Shown here: positions 7,465-16,336 of the stretch, piece after piece
How the letters are laid out: every line of letters begins with the position of its first letter
How positions within the stretch are numbered: position 1 is the stretch's first letter
Assembly (NCBI GenBank): GCA_011523785.1
Contig: WTFW01000156.1
Span: 1-40,751, forward strand
DNA length: 40,751 nt
Source of the DNA: Chloroflexota bacterium
GTDB taxonomy: Bacteria; Chloroflexota; UBA11872
Direction: 5' to 3'
The notes under the pieces: generated by a model
The model's input: the letters and a program-made list of their open reading frames with translations, nothing else
Database searches by the model: none
What the model was told of the DNA's origin: nothing
Program-made: the position numbers and the translations under genes

Positions 7465-8490
7465 ATGGCTCCACACCGCATCGGGATCGTGGGCTGCGGC
7501 CGCCGCGGCCGCGCCTTTGCCGCTGCCATCGCGTCCCTGGATGCTGCCGCCCTGGCGCTTTGGGTAGACGACGATCCAGCAGCGGCCCGCGCTTGCGCCG
7601 CCGCATACGGCGGGGCCGTGGCCCCGAGTTGGACCGACGAGGCCCTCGATACGCTCATCAAGGCCAGCCCACGCCTGGACTCCGCAGTTCTCGCGGCCGC
7701 CGTGCGGGACGGCCTACGGGTGTTGATCGACCCACCGCTGGCCCGAGGCATCGTGGACGCGCGACGTGCGGTCCGCGCTGTTAAGAGCGTGCCGGGCGGG
7801 GTTGGCATGGGATTCGACTGGCGCTTCGAGCCGCTGGTGCGCCTGCTGCGCGTCCTGACGCCACGGCCCCTGTTTGCCCACGTCTCCTTGGCCGTCGATC
7901 CCGGCCCGCCGCAGGCTCCGGAGTCTGTTCGGGAAACCATGTGGACGACGCCTCACCACGCACTGGACCTGCTGGTGCATCTGTTCGACGGTCCGCCGGC
8001 GGAAGTCGTGGCTGACGGCGGCCCCCTGCCCGCCGAGCGGAATGAAAGCGCAACGTCCAGCGTTCCCCCTCGTGCCGACGCGCTGGTTGCCGACCTCTTC
8101 TTCGACCGCGAACGTCATGCCGCGATCACGGTTGGCGGCGGCGATGCGGACCCTGAACTCGGCCCCGTCGTGCTGGACTTGACCGACGGTGCAACCCGCG
8201 TCCGGATCTGGTCGAACTGGAGTGTCGCGGAAATCCTGCCGCTGGACGGCCGGTCCCCGGACCCACCGTCGCTGCCCGGCGTGCGGCTGGAGCGCGAAGG
8301 TCGGGCTCTCATGGCGCGAGCTGAGCCGGACGGCCAGGCGCTTCGTACTCTCGTGCAAGCCTTCATCGCCTCTGAGCCGGTTGACAATCGGTTGGCTGGC
8401 GCGGCCGACGGTGCGCGGGCCGTCGCAATTACCCGTGCCGTGCTGGCCGCCGCCGCGTCGGGTCGCACCCAGACCCTGAGCGCTGCCTGA
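7465..8490 (+). CDS. Gfo/Idh/MocA-like oxidoreductase with altered active-site motif
   Basis: 341 residues. The N-terminus HRIGIVGCGRRGRAFA is a Rossmann fold (GxGxxG at 10-15), and the downstream arrangement (WVDDDP ending beta-2, then GFDWRFEPLV opening the C-terminal domain) follows the Gfo/Idh/MocA layout of NAD(P)-dependent sugar-type dehydrogenases. Where the family has EKP, this protein has DPP (89-91, in LIDPPLARG), so the lysine that contacts nicotinamide and substrate is missing; function may be altered or lost. HHALDLLVHLFD resembles the helix carrying the catalytic histidine. The stop lies one base before the nadD start, so the two are probably cotranscribed. Substrate unknown. 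Confidence 0.7.
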   Translation: MAPHRIGIVGCGRRGRAFAAAIASLDAAALALWVDDDPAAARACAAAYGGAVAPSWTDEALDTLIKASPRLDSAVLAAAVRDGLRVLIDPPLARGIVDARRAVRAVKSVPGGVGMGFDWRFEPLVRLLRVLTPRPLFAHVSLAVDPGPPQAPESVRETMWTTPHHALDLLVHLFDGPPAEVVADGGPLPAERNESATSSVPPRADALVADLFFDRERHAAITVGGGDADPELGPVVLDLTDGATRVRIWSNWSVAEILPLDGRSPDPPSLPGVRLEREGRALMARAEPDGQALRTLVQAFIASEPVDNRLAGAADGARAVAITRAVLAAAASGRTQTLSAA

Positions 8491-8491
8491 C

Positions 8492-9118
8492 ATGCACCGG
8501 CTGGGCGTCTACGGCGGCACATTCGACCCGGTGCATCGCGGGCACCTTGCCGTCGCGCGCAGCGTGCTAGAGGCGTTCGACCTGGACCGCGTGCTCTTTA
8601 TTCCAGCGCGCCAGTCGCCGCTGCGGGGCCCGCCGCTGGCCTCGGCTGGCGACCGACTGGCGATGGTCCGCCGCGCCATCGAGGGCGAGCCAAGCCTCGA
8701 AGGCTCGGCCATCGACGTCAAGAGGCCCGGGCCGTCGTACATGGTCGATACGCTGTTGGAACTAGGTTCCCAACGTCCAGCGGCCGAGCTGTTCCTGATC
8801 CTTGGCGCCGATGCCCTGGATGAACTTCCAGCCTGGCGCCAGGCTGGGCGGATTCTGGCGGCCGCGCAGATCATCGCGGTACCGCGGCCCGGACATTCCA
8901 CGGAGATTGCGCGGAAGGTGCTGGCCTTGCACCCGCAAGCCGATGAACGAATTCACCTCCACCGTATGCCCCCGGTGGACATTTCGGCCTCCCGGATTCG
9001 CGCTCAGTGCGCCCGGGGGAAACCTGTCGACGCCTGGGTGCCGCGGGCTGTGGCCGATTACATCGCCGCCCACGGCTTGTACGCGAACCATGGGACCGAG
9101 TCGCGCGGGGCGATATGA
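8492..9118 (+). CDS. nadD: Nicotinate-nucleotide adenylyltransferase
   Basis: 208 residues. It joins ATP and nicotinate mononucleotide to give deamido-NAD, the step shared by de novo and salvage NAD synthesis. The nucleotidyltransferase signature GGTFDPVHRGH is at 8-18, and DISASRIR in the C-terminal third is the conserved SxxxIR motif. LILGADALDELPAWRQ matches the NadD substrate region, and the C-terminus ends VADYIAAHGLY as in the family. The start lies one base after the upstream stop. It is followed by rsfS, a neighbour pair seen in very many bacteria. Confidence 0.95.
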   Translation: MHRLGVYGGTFDPVHRGHLAVARSVLEAFDLDRVLFIPARQSPLRGPPLASAGDRLAMVRRAIEGEPSLEGSAIDVKRPGPSYMVDTLLELGSQRPAAELFLILGADALDELPAWRQAGRILAAAQIIAVPRPGHSTEIARKVLALHPQADERIHLHRMPPVDISASRIRAQCARGKPVDAWVPRAVADYIAAHGLYANHGTESRGAI

Positions 9119-9143
9119 TTCAGCCGCCCGCAATCACTCCGGT

Positions 9144-9494
9144 TTGCTTCTGAGCCCAATCGAACTCGCGCGCCACATCGTGGATGCGGTGGCCGCGCGC
9201 GGTGCGGCGGATACCGTGCTGCTGGACATCCGCGGCCTGAGCGTGCTGGCGGACTACTTCGTCGTTACCACGGTGTCGAGTACGCCCCAAATGCGTGCCG
9301 TGCGCGACTTGCTGGACCGCGAGTTGAAAGGCGAGGCCGGGCGGCGGCCGATGATTGAAGGCGAGGCGGCGGATGCCTGGGTGCTGGCCGACTTCGGCGA
9401 CGTTGTGGTTCACGTGTTTTCCGAGGACGGTCGGGCGTACTATCAATTGGAAGAGTTCTGGACGGAAGCGCCCGTCGTACTTCGGGTGCAGTAG
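9144..9494 (+). CDS. rsfS: Ribosomal silencing factor RsfS
   Basis: About 116 residues. RsfS binds ribosomal protein L14 (uL14) and blocks joining of the two subunits when nutrients are short. The core VLLDIRGLSVLADYFVVTTVSSTPQMRAVRD and the C-terminal segment WVLADFGDVVVHVFSEDGRAYYQLEEFW are diagnostic. The start is uncertain: there is no ATG or GTG in frame after the nadD stop; a TTG at 9144 gives the normal family length. A tiny 12-codon frame beginning with the ATG that overlaps the nadD stop (9115) ends at 9153 and could couple translation, but this is speculative. Confidence 0.9.
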   Translation: MLLSPIELARHIVDAVAARGAADTVLLDIRGLSVLADYFVVTTVSSTPQMRAVRDLLDRELKGEAGRRPMIEGEAADAWVLADFGDVVVHVFSEDGRAYYQLEEFWTEAPVVLRVQ

Positions 9495-9502
9495 GGTCGA
9501 CG

Positions 9503-9682
9503 ATGCGTGAATTCAAGATGCTCCTGCTGGGCGTGGGGCTTGCCTTTCCCGCCGGATTCGCGGCAGGCCTCGCGACCGCCTACGTCCTGACCTCGGAGCA
9601 GACCGCCAACTTCCGGCGTGAGGTCGCCCGCAAGGTGTTTGGCGTGGAACCCGGCGTCGACTTCGAGACGCTCCACCAGTAA
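9503..9682 (+). CDS. Small single-pass membrane protein, unknown function
   Basis: 59 residues, starting ATG 9503, eight bases after the rsfS stop. One transmembrane helix (about residues 6-29, rich in L, G, A, F) is followed by a charged cytosolic or external tail with FRREVARKVFGVEPG. The glycine/alanine-rich helix and short tail resemble the YtxH-type small membrane proteins often found near cell-envelope genes, but I cannot assign a family. AGGG upstream may be its ribosome site. Its position at the end of the nadD-rsfS run implies cotranscription; the gene is convergent with mutS2. Confidence 0.6.
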   Translation: MREFKMLLLGVGLAFPAGFAAGLATAYVLTSEQTANFRREVARKVFGVEPGVDFETLHQ

Positions 9683-9721
9683 GCGACGCGGTTCAGCGCC
9701 TGCACCGGCGGCCAATACCGC

Positions 9722-12148
9722 CTAGCTGTGCAGGCCCGCCACGGTGACCCCGTCGCCTCCCTCGTTCAGCGGCGCGGCGGCGTGCTGCCGAACCGACGGG
9801 TGCCCGGTCAGCACCTCGGCCACGACGGCCCGCAGCGCCCCGGTGCCCTTGCCGTGGATGATGCGCAAGGTCGCGGCGCCCTGGCGCAGCGCCTCGTCAA
9901 CGCTGCGTTCCGCCATCTCGGCCGCTTCGTCGGCCCGCAGCCCGCGAATGTCAATCTCTTGCGTCCCGCCGCCACTCGGCGCCCTGGGGCGACGACGCGG
10001 TGGACGGGGCGACGCCGCAAATACGCGCTGAAGTCGCGCGCGGTCGAACGTGGCGCGAGCGCTGCCAATCGCGACCTCCACGGACGTATCCGTGATGCCG
10101 AGCACCAGGGCACGGCCGGTGAATCCGTCGGCCTCCACCTCATCCCCCACGCGAACCTCAAGCGGATCGCACGCGGTGGGTTCGTCTGGCGGAGGTGAGC
10201 CAGGGGTCAGCCGCTCCTCCGTTGCGGCCAAGCTTGCGCGCGCCGCGCGTCGATCGCCGGAGCGACCCGTGCGGGCCGCGCGCCTGGCTTCCTGCAAGAC
10301 CTGGCGTGCGTCGCGCAGCAGCTCCCGGGCCTCACGCCGTGCATCGCGCAGCAGGGTGTCGCGGTCGCGCTCCAGTTCGTCGATCTGCTCGTCAAGCTCT
10401 CGCTGCGAATGTTCGGCGGCGCTCCGCGCCTGCGCATTCGCCGCGCGTTCGCGTTCCGCGGCCGCTCGTTCGCTTTGTGCGTCGACGATGGCGCGTTCCA
10501 GGTCCAGCGCCCCTTGCGACATGCGTGCGCGGGCGTCGTCGACAATCGCGGCGTCAATCCCCAGCCGGTCCGCGATCTCCAGGGCATTGCTTGACCCCGG
10601 AATGCCGAGTCGCAGGCGGTAGGTCGGGCGCAGGCTGGCCTGGTCGAACTCCACGCTGGCGTTGCGGGTCGAGGGGTGCGACGCGGCAAAGGCCTTGAGG
10701 GCCGGGTGATGGGTGGTGGCCACCACCGTTGCGCCGCGGTCGAGCAGCGCGGCGATGACCGCCTGGCCCAGCGCGGCGCCTTCGTCGGGGTCGGTCCCCG
10801 CGCCGATCTCATCCGCCAGCGCCAGCGCGCCGGGTCCGGCCGCCTCCACCATGGCCCGCAGGTTGCGCACATGCGAGGCAAACGTGCTGAGGCTGTGTTC
10901 GATGCTCTGCGCGTCCCCGATGTCGGCCACGACCCGCTCGAACACGGCCACCCGCGACCCCGGTTTCGCGGGGATATGCAGGCCGCAGGCCGCCATCAGG
11001 TGCAGCAGGCCCACCGTCTTCAGCGCCACCGTCTTGCCGCCGGTGTTGGCGCCGGTAATCACCAGCGCCCGCGCCTGCGCGCCGTCCAGGTGCACGTCAA
11101 TGGGCACGGGCGTCTCCAGCAGCGGATGCCGAGCCGCTTGCAGGTCAAAGGACGTGTCCTCGCTCACGTCTGGCGCAATGGCGTTGGTGGCGTCGGCATA
11201 GCGCGCCACGGCCAGCGTCCGATCAAGGTCGGCCAGGGCCTGCACGGCGGCGTACAGACGTTCCCGTTCCGCCCCGACCGCCGCCGAAAGTTCGAGGAGG
11301 ATGCGTTCGACTTCCTGGCGCTCGGCCACTTCCAGGGAGCGAATCTCGTTCCCCGCCTCAATGGCCGCCAGTGGTTCCATAAAGACGGTGAGGCCGCTGG
11401 CCGAGACGTCATGCACCACGCCGGGAAAGTCCCGCTGCCGTTCCCGCCGTACCGGCACGGTCAGCCGCCCGCGGCGCTCAGTGACCAGGCGTTCTCGCAG
11501 TACGTCCGCGGAAACCTGCTGGACCAGGCGTTCCAGCAGGCGTGTCAGCCGTCCGCGCGCCTGCTGGAGCAATCGCCGCAGCCGCTCCAACTCCGGCGAG
11601 GCCTCATCGCGCACCTCGGCCTCTTCGTTGATGGCCGCAGAAATCCGACTCTCCAGGTCCGGCGGATCGCTAGCGGCCTCCACCAGCGCCCAGAGCGCGG
11701 GCAGCTCGGCTGCCTGTCGCCCTACGGCCGCCACCGCCAGGCGGGTGGCGCGCAGGTGGTCATGCACGTCCAGCAGATCGGCGGGATCCAGCCGCGCGCC
11801 GCGCGCCGCCCGTTCGGCCCGGTCGCGCACGTCGCGCGCGCCGCCCACGGTGAACGATGGGCTGACTTCCAGGAACTGGCGGCCTTGCGCGGTCAATTCC
11901 AGCCGGGCGCTCACGGCTTGGCGATCAGCAACCGGTCGCAGCGCCAGCACCCCGGCCCGCGCGGCCGAGAACGAGGCGAAGCGGGCTACTCGCTCCAATA
12001 CCGCTGGAAGCTCCAGCAAGTCGCGCGTCTGGCCGTCGGCGACGGTCGTGTGTAGGTCAGCACGCTCGGCGGACGTCGGCTGATCGGTTTGCTCGGTCAC
12101 AGCAGCAAAGGTAGCCGCACTCCGCCAGGGCGCAATGGCTCGGTGCAT
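9722..12148 (-). CDS. mutS2: MutS2 ATPase/endonuclease with Smr domain
   Basis: 808 residues, close to the family norm. MutS2 lacks mismatch recognition; it suppresses recombination in some bacteria and rescues collided ribosomes in others. The N-terminal core leads to the ATPase with Walker A GANTGGKT at about 340, Walker B LADEIGAGTDPDEGAAL and the ATTHHPALKAF switch. A long charged coiled coil follows (about 525-620, very rich in R, E, A). The C-terminal Smr nuclease domain is present, with IDIRGLRADEA and IIHGKGTGALR. ATG 12148 lacks a clear ribosome site; an in-frame GTG at 12100 is an alternative start. Confidence 0.95.
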   Translation of the reverse strand: MHRAIAPWRSAATFAAVTEQTDQPTSAERADLHTTVADGQTRDLLELPAVLERVARFASFSAARAGVLALRPVADRQAVSARLELTAQGRQFLEVSPSFTVGGARDVRDRAERAARGARLDPADLLDVHDHLRATRLAVAAVGRQAAELPALWALVEAASDPPDLESRISAAINEEAEVRDEASPELERLRRLLQQARGRLTRLLERLVQQVSADVLRERLVTERRGRLTVPVRRERQRDFPGVVHDVSASGLTVFMEPLAAIEAGNEIRSLEVAERQEVERILLELSAAVGAERERLYAAVQALADLDRTLAVARYADATNAIAPDVSEDTSFDLQAARHPLLETPVPIDVHLDGAQARALVITGANTGGKTVALKTVGLLHLMAACGLHIPAKPGSRVAVFERVVADIGDAQSIEHSLSTFASHVRNLRAMVEAAGPGALALADEIGAGTDPDEGAALGQAVIAALLDRGATVVATTHHPALKAFAASHPSTRNASVEFDQASLRPTYRLRLGIPGSSNALEIADRLGIDAAIVDDARARMSQGALDLERAIVDAQSERAAAERERAANAQARSAAEHSQRELDEQIDELERDRDTLLRDARREARELLRDARQVLQEARRAARTGRSGDRRAARASLAATEERLTPGSPPPDEPTACDPLEVRVGDEVEADGFTGRALVLGITDTSVEVAIGSARATFDRARLQRVFAASPRPPRRRPRAPSGGGTQEIDIRGLRADEAAEMAERSVDEALRQGAATLRIIHGKGTGALRAVVAEVLTGHPSVRQHAAAPLNEGGDGVTVAGLHS

Positions 12149-12226
12149 CGTCAGATGTCGAGCCCGCCCAATTCAGCGGGCAGAACTCCCGCTAGCGGTC
12201 CCCGACGTCGAAGAGGAGTTGCGCGT

Positions 12227-12535
12227 CTATGCGTCCAGCCGAAACGGCGGGTACCGGTCGGTCACGCTCAGGAAGTAGGCGTTCACCCGCAGGTTCCAGC
12301 GGAGGATCCCCACCTGAAAGTCGAAGAGGGCGCGCGGGTAGGAGCCCAGGACCAGCACGGCAATCCAGCCAATCACGGCCGCAATGCCGGCCACGAACCC
12401 CAGGATCGAAAGCACGATGAGGTGCGGAAGGAGAAGCAATAGCTTGATCACGCCGCCGAGCAACGCCGCCAGCGCCAGCAGGCGAGAGCTTCGCTCCGGG
12501 TATTCGGCAACAACATCAACCGGGTAATCGTCCAT
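12227..12535 (-). CDS. DUF4389 membrane protein
   Basis: 102 residues. The order YPERSSRLLALAALLGG, LLLLPHLIVLSILGFVAG, IGWIAVLVLGSYPRALFDFQVGILRWNLRVNAYF, TDRYPPFRL follows the DUF4389 domain pattern of two or three membrane helices and a conserved YPxGLFDF-like loop. Function is unknown for the family. ATG 12535 has GAGG seven bases upstream. It may form a loose minus-strand group with the Lon-N protein upstream and mutS2 downstream, but gaps of about 80 and 160 bases make cotranscription uncertain. Confidence 0.85.
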   Translation of the reverse strand: MDDYPVDVVAEYPERSSRLLALAALLGGVIKLLLLLPHLIVLSILGFVAGIAAVIGWIAVLVLGSYPRALFDFQVGILRWNLRVNAYFLSVTDRYPPFRLDA

Positions 12536-12698
12536 CGGTTCGCCTCAGATCCTGGCTCGCGTGTATGGGACTCTAGCTAACGCAACGTACCCGTGAACCA
12601 GGGTCTCGTTCGAGCGCCGTCGCCCGTGCGAACACCGGGCGTTGCCGACAGTCCTGGGCGCCCGTGGCGGCAAGCGCGACGCACGCGGGGTGCGAGAA

Positions 12699-13331
12699 CT
12701 AATTCCTCCGCGCGTCCAGCTTCTCCTGCAGGCGACGCAGCGCTTGCTCGATCCGCAGGTCCAGCAGTTCGCCCTCCAGGGTCAGCAGATCGGCCAGTGA
12801 ATCGGCTTCCAGCAGTCGCTGGGCGCTGCCGGGTCCCGTGGGAACGCCCGCCGCGATGAGATGGGCCAGTTGCAGTGGATCAGCCGGCAGGTCGAACTCC
12901 GGCATGTAGCCCGCCTGGATTTCGATCATCAGCGTCACCAGGCGCTCGAATCGCTCGCGCACATCCTCGGCGACCTGCAGGGTCGACGCCGCGTCGTCGG
13001 CCGGCATCGGCGCCAATTCCACCTCGCCGACCACGTGCGGTTCCTCGGCCACGATGCGATCGATGCGGAAGCGAGTCTCGCCCAGCGCCAGCAGGTTGAA
13101 GCGCCCGTCTGGAAGGTACTCGACCTTTTCGACTCGCGCCGTTGTGCCGAACTTATACGGGATGGCGGCGGGACCAACCTCTTCGCCCTCCGCGATCAGC
13201 ACAACCCCGAATACGCCCTTCGTCTCGATGCAGCGCCCCAGCATCGCGCGGTAGCGCGGCTCGAAGATGTGCAGCGGCAGGCGCATGCCGGGGAACAGAA
13301 CGGTATTGAGTGGAAACAGGTCCAGCCGCAT
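12699..13331 (-). CDS. Stand-alone Lon N-terminal (substrate-binding) domain protein
   Basis: 210 residues. The start RLDLFPLNTVLFPGMRLPLHIFEPRYRAML is the LON substrate-binding domain (as in Lon protease and cereblon), followed by FGVVLIAEG, GTTARVEKVEYLPDGRFNLLALGETRFRI and a helical C-terminal half. There is no AAA+ or protease domain, so it cannot degrade proteins by itself. Such single-domain proteins are widespread and uncharacterised; an adaptor or substrate-sensing role is inference. ATG 13331 is chosen because the domain starts at once; the frame remains open upstream to 13505 without similarity. Confidence 0.88.
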   Translation of the reverse strand: MRLDLFPLNTVLFPGMRLPLHIFEPRYRAMLGRCIETKGVFGVVLIAEGEEVGPAAIPYKFGTTARVEKVEYLPDGRFNLLALGETRFRIDRIVAEEPHVVGEVELAPMPADDAASTLQVAEDVRERFERLVTLMIEIQAGYMPEFDLPADPLQLAHLIAAGVPTGPGSAQRLLEADSLADLLTLEGELLDLRIEQALRRLQEKLDARRN

Positions 13332-13375
13332 GGCGCAGTCTAGGAGGTGTGGGGTGGCCGTAGCGTTTGCCACAT

Positions 13376-13397
13376 AGCGCGATGGCGCATCGCTGCT
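13376..13397. promoter_or_regulatory. Imperfect palindrome in a divergent promoter region
   Basis: GCGATG (13379-13384), GCG, CATCGC (13388-13393), flanked by AGC and a near-matching TGCT. It lies between the divergent Lon-N and ABC genes, where an operator would be expected. Weak evidence. Confidence 0.25.
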
Positions 13398-13467
13398 ACA
13401 TTGAGTCGCCCAAACCACCAAAAACCACCGGGCGGCCCCGAGGGCGGGCGGAGGCTTCCCGGCCGAC

Positions 13468-14354
<887 letters not shown>

Positions 14355-14358
<4 letters not shown>

Positions 14359-15164
14359 GCCTCAGCGTCATCCGCCTGACCCTGCGCACGCGTCGGTTGG
14401 CGATCTTCTGGTTTGACTTCGGAATTCTGGCCCTCGGTTTGCTCATCATGGGCCTGTGGCCGTTGTTCGCCGAGAATTGGGACGACCTGACCCAGGCCAT
14501 GGGCGGGAGCGAGGTATTCGGCGGGACCCAGGTTGAAGGGGCGTCGGCCCAGCAGAACACGTTCTACAGCTATTTCAGTTCGCAGTACACCAGCACGCTC
14601 ATGCTGGTGTTGGCCTATTTCGGCGTCTGGTTCGGGGCCGGGCTGATCACGCGCGACTTTGGAACCGGCACGCTGGACGTGTTGCTGGCCGCGCCGATGA
14701 GCCGCACGCGCTTCCTGTTGTCGCGCATGGCCGCCCTGCTGGTTCTCACCACCGTGGTTGTCGCGGCGTCATACGTCGCAATCCTGGTCGGCGCGGCCAT
14801 CTGGGCCAGCGAGGTCGACCTGGGCGCGCTCGAATTGCTGGTCGTCCACCTGCAAATGCTGGTCTTTACGCTGGCCGTGGCCGGCGGCGGACTGCTGCTG
14901 GCGACGCTGATCCTGCAGCCCGGCCGAACCTACGGCCTGGCCGCCGGCATCATCGTGATCATGTTCGTGCTGCTGATCGTGGCCGACATCGCGTCCAACC
15001 TGGAGTGGCTGGAGAAGATCAGCATCTTCGGCTACTGGAACCCGGTGGACCAGCTGGGGCCCGGCGACTTCATCTGGCGCGACACCCTGGTGTTGGGCGT
15101 CACCGCGCTGGTGACGTCGGCCATCGCGCTCGTAATCTTCCGGCGTCGCGATATCGTCGCCTGA
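14355..15164 (+). CDS. ABC-2 type transporter permease
   Basis: 269 residues with about six hydrophobic helices (near 18-40, 78-100, 120-150, 165-190, 195-220, 243-262). DFGTGTLDVLLAAPMSRTRFLLSR after the second helix is the typical cytosolic coupling segment of ABC-2 permeases, which contact the ATPase. The start overlaps the ATPase stop (ATGA), so the two are translationally coupled and act as one exporter, probably with two copies of each subunit. Length is normal for the family. Confidence 0.9.
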
Positions 15165-15242
15165 GTTCAGGCTGCCGCGGGCCTGCGGCGTTGCGATACT
15201 CAGGTTGGCGTCACTCGTCCGACAACCCACGAAAGTCCTGTC

Positions 15243-15731
15243 TTGCCGCGTGCCGAGGGTTCAGAAACACTTGGGCTGGGTGACCCCGCGCCCCGCTTCA
15301 CCCTGCCGCTGGCTTCGGATCCCGAACAGCTCTGCGACATTCCGGCCCGTCGCCAGTGGCAACTGCTGATCTTCCTTCGCCATACCTGGTGACCGAACTG
15401 CCGGAGATATCTGGCGCAGCTCGCGGGCGAGCTGGAGGAGTGGAAGCGACGTAACGTCGCCATCACCGGTGTCTATGGCCAGGGGCCGGAAGGCGTGCGG
15501 CGTTTCGCGCGGGGGCTGTCGCTTCCCTTCCCGCTTTTGGCGGATCCCGACCGCGCCGCCATCCGCCGCTACGGCGTCTACGTCCGCGTCAACTTCGAGT
15601 CCTGGAACATCGCCCGCCCCAGCGTGTTCCTGGTCGATCCCATGGGCCGTATCCGCTTCATCAGCGTCGGCGCCCACCAACGCGACTGGCCAGACTCAGC
15701 CCTCCTCTTCTCCGTGATCGACAGCACCTGA
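15243..15731 (+). CDS. Redoxin (Prx-like/AhpC-TSA) with in-frame UGA at the catalytic Cys: probable selenoprotein
   Basis: 162 residues if UGA at 15390-15392 is read as selenocysteine. The N-terminus GLGDPAPRFTLPL is typical of redoxins; LLIFLRHTW-U-PNCRRYLAQL is a thioredoxin-fold active site in which the UGA replaces the first cysteine of CxxC. Downstream in the same frame are GLSLPFPLLADPDRAAIRRYGVY and RPSVFLVDPMGRIRFISVG, the conserved second half of Prx-like proteins, so selection holds on both sides of the UGA. A perfect hairpin 25 bases after the UGA fits a bacterial SECIS. Nearby genes end in UGA, so the code is standard. The start is likely TTG 15243; there is no ATG or GTG in frame since the upstream permease stop. 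A nonsense mutation is the alternative. Expected role: thiol/peroxide reduction in the cytosol. Confidence 0.75.
15417..15434 (+). promoter_or_regulatory. Candidate bacterial SECIS hairpin
   Basis: CAGCTCGC (15417-15424), GG, GCGAGCTG (15427-15434): an 8-base perfect inverted repeat, realistically a 6-7 bp stem with a G-containing loop of 4-6 bases. The apical loop starts about 30 bases after the UGA at 15390-15392, inside the window known for bacterial SECIS elements (roughly 16-37 bases), and G lies among the first two loop bases. Confidence 0.55.
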
Positions 15732-15788
15732 AGCTGCCGCTGCCTATCGCTTTGAACTGACTCAGAGACCCGCGAGAGACTCGGCGGC

Positions 15789-15817
15789 TTGCAGAACTCG
15801 TACGAGTTACGTACGAT
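15789..15817 (+). promoter_or_regulatory. Promoter of the marR-ABC operon
   Basis: TTGCAG (15789-15794), exact 17-base spacer, TACGAT (15812-15817). It precedes the marR start by about 20-35 bases. The spacer holds a 14-bp palindrome, which supports a repressor-controlled promoter. Confidence 0.6.
15795..15808. promoter_or_regulatory. MarR-type operator
   Basis: AACTCGTACGAGTT is a perfect 14-bp palindrome located entirely between the -35 and -10 boxes. A second, related ACGTACGA copy continues into the -10. Position and symmetry fit binding by the dimeric MarR protein encoded immediately downstream. Confidence 0.6.
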
Positions 15818-15835
15818 TTGTGTTACAGATGATTC

Positions 15836-16336
15836 GTGAAACTGACGAGTATGGGAAGCTCTAACGCCGAGGCTGCGGCTGAACTGGCGGTTCTTGGTTC
15901 GCGCCTCGCGCGTATTGCGCAGCGCTTCGCCGAAACTCGTGAAGCCAGCTTGGGACTTACCCTGCCGGAATACCGGACGCTGCGCGCGCTCCGTCGGCGT
16001 GGCCCGCGTCGCATGAAGGACCTGGCCAACTGGCAGTTGCTCAGCAGCCAAACGATGTCGCAAACGGTGGATCGGCTGGTTGTCGCGGGCCTGGTCACCC
16101 GAACGGAAGACGCGGTCGACCGTCGGCACTTGCAGATTGGCGCCACTCCCCACGGGCTTGCACGACTGCAGGCTTACGAGCAAGCGTTTGAGCAATACCT
16201 GGTAGGCGCACTTGACGAACTTGACCACGCGGAGGCTGCCCAGATCGCCGCCGCCCTCACGCGCCTCAACGAGGCCATAGCCGCCAAGCGGGACGCCGGT
16301 TACTTCCGAACGCAACGCGAGCCCGTGCATGCGTAG
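15836..16336 (+). CDS. MarR-family transcriptional regulator
   Basis: 166 residues (161 if the ATG at 15851 is used). Winged-helix fold: LGLTLPEYRTLRALRRRGPRRMKDLANWQLLSSQTMSQTVDRLVVAGLVTRTEDAVDRRHLQIGATPHG contains the recognition helix and the DxRxx wing (VDRRHLQI) characteristic of MarR proteins, which usually repress drug exporters or stress genes and release DNA on binding a small phenolic or oxidised ligand. No conserved cysteine is present, so a redox switch is unlikely. The stop overlaps the next gene by 8 bases, and a palindrome sits in its promoter, so autoregulation of the exporter operon is very likely. Confidence 0.9.
   Translation: MKLTSMGSSNAEAAAELAVLGSRLARIAQRFAETREASLGLTLPEYRTLRALRRRGPRRMKDLANWQLLSSQTMSQTVDRLVVAGLVTRTEDAVDRRHLQIGATPHGLARLQAYEQAFEQYLVGALDELDHAEAAQIAAALTRLNEAIAAKRDAGYFRTQREPVHA

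Noticed and set aside
10676-12055. 459-codon plus-strand open frame opposite mutS2
   Set aside because: Antisense shadow; mutS2 on the other strand has all MutS2 and Smr motifs.
12619-12640. Hairpin CGCCCGTG/CACCGGGCG as a terminator between DUF4389 and Lon-N genes
   Set aside because: It has a bulge and no T-tract on either strand; too weak to list.
15390-15392. UGA read as tryptophan (alternative genetic code)
   Set aside because: Many genes in the window end in TGA at the expected family length, so TGA is a normal stop here.
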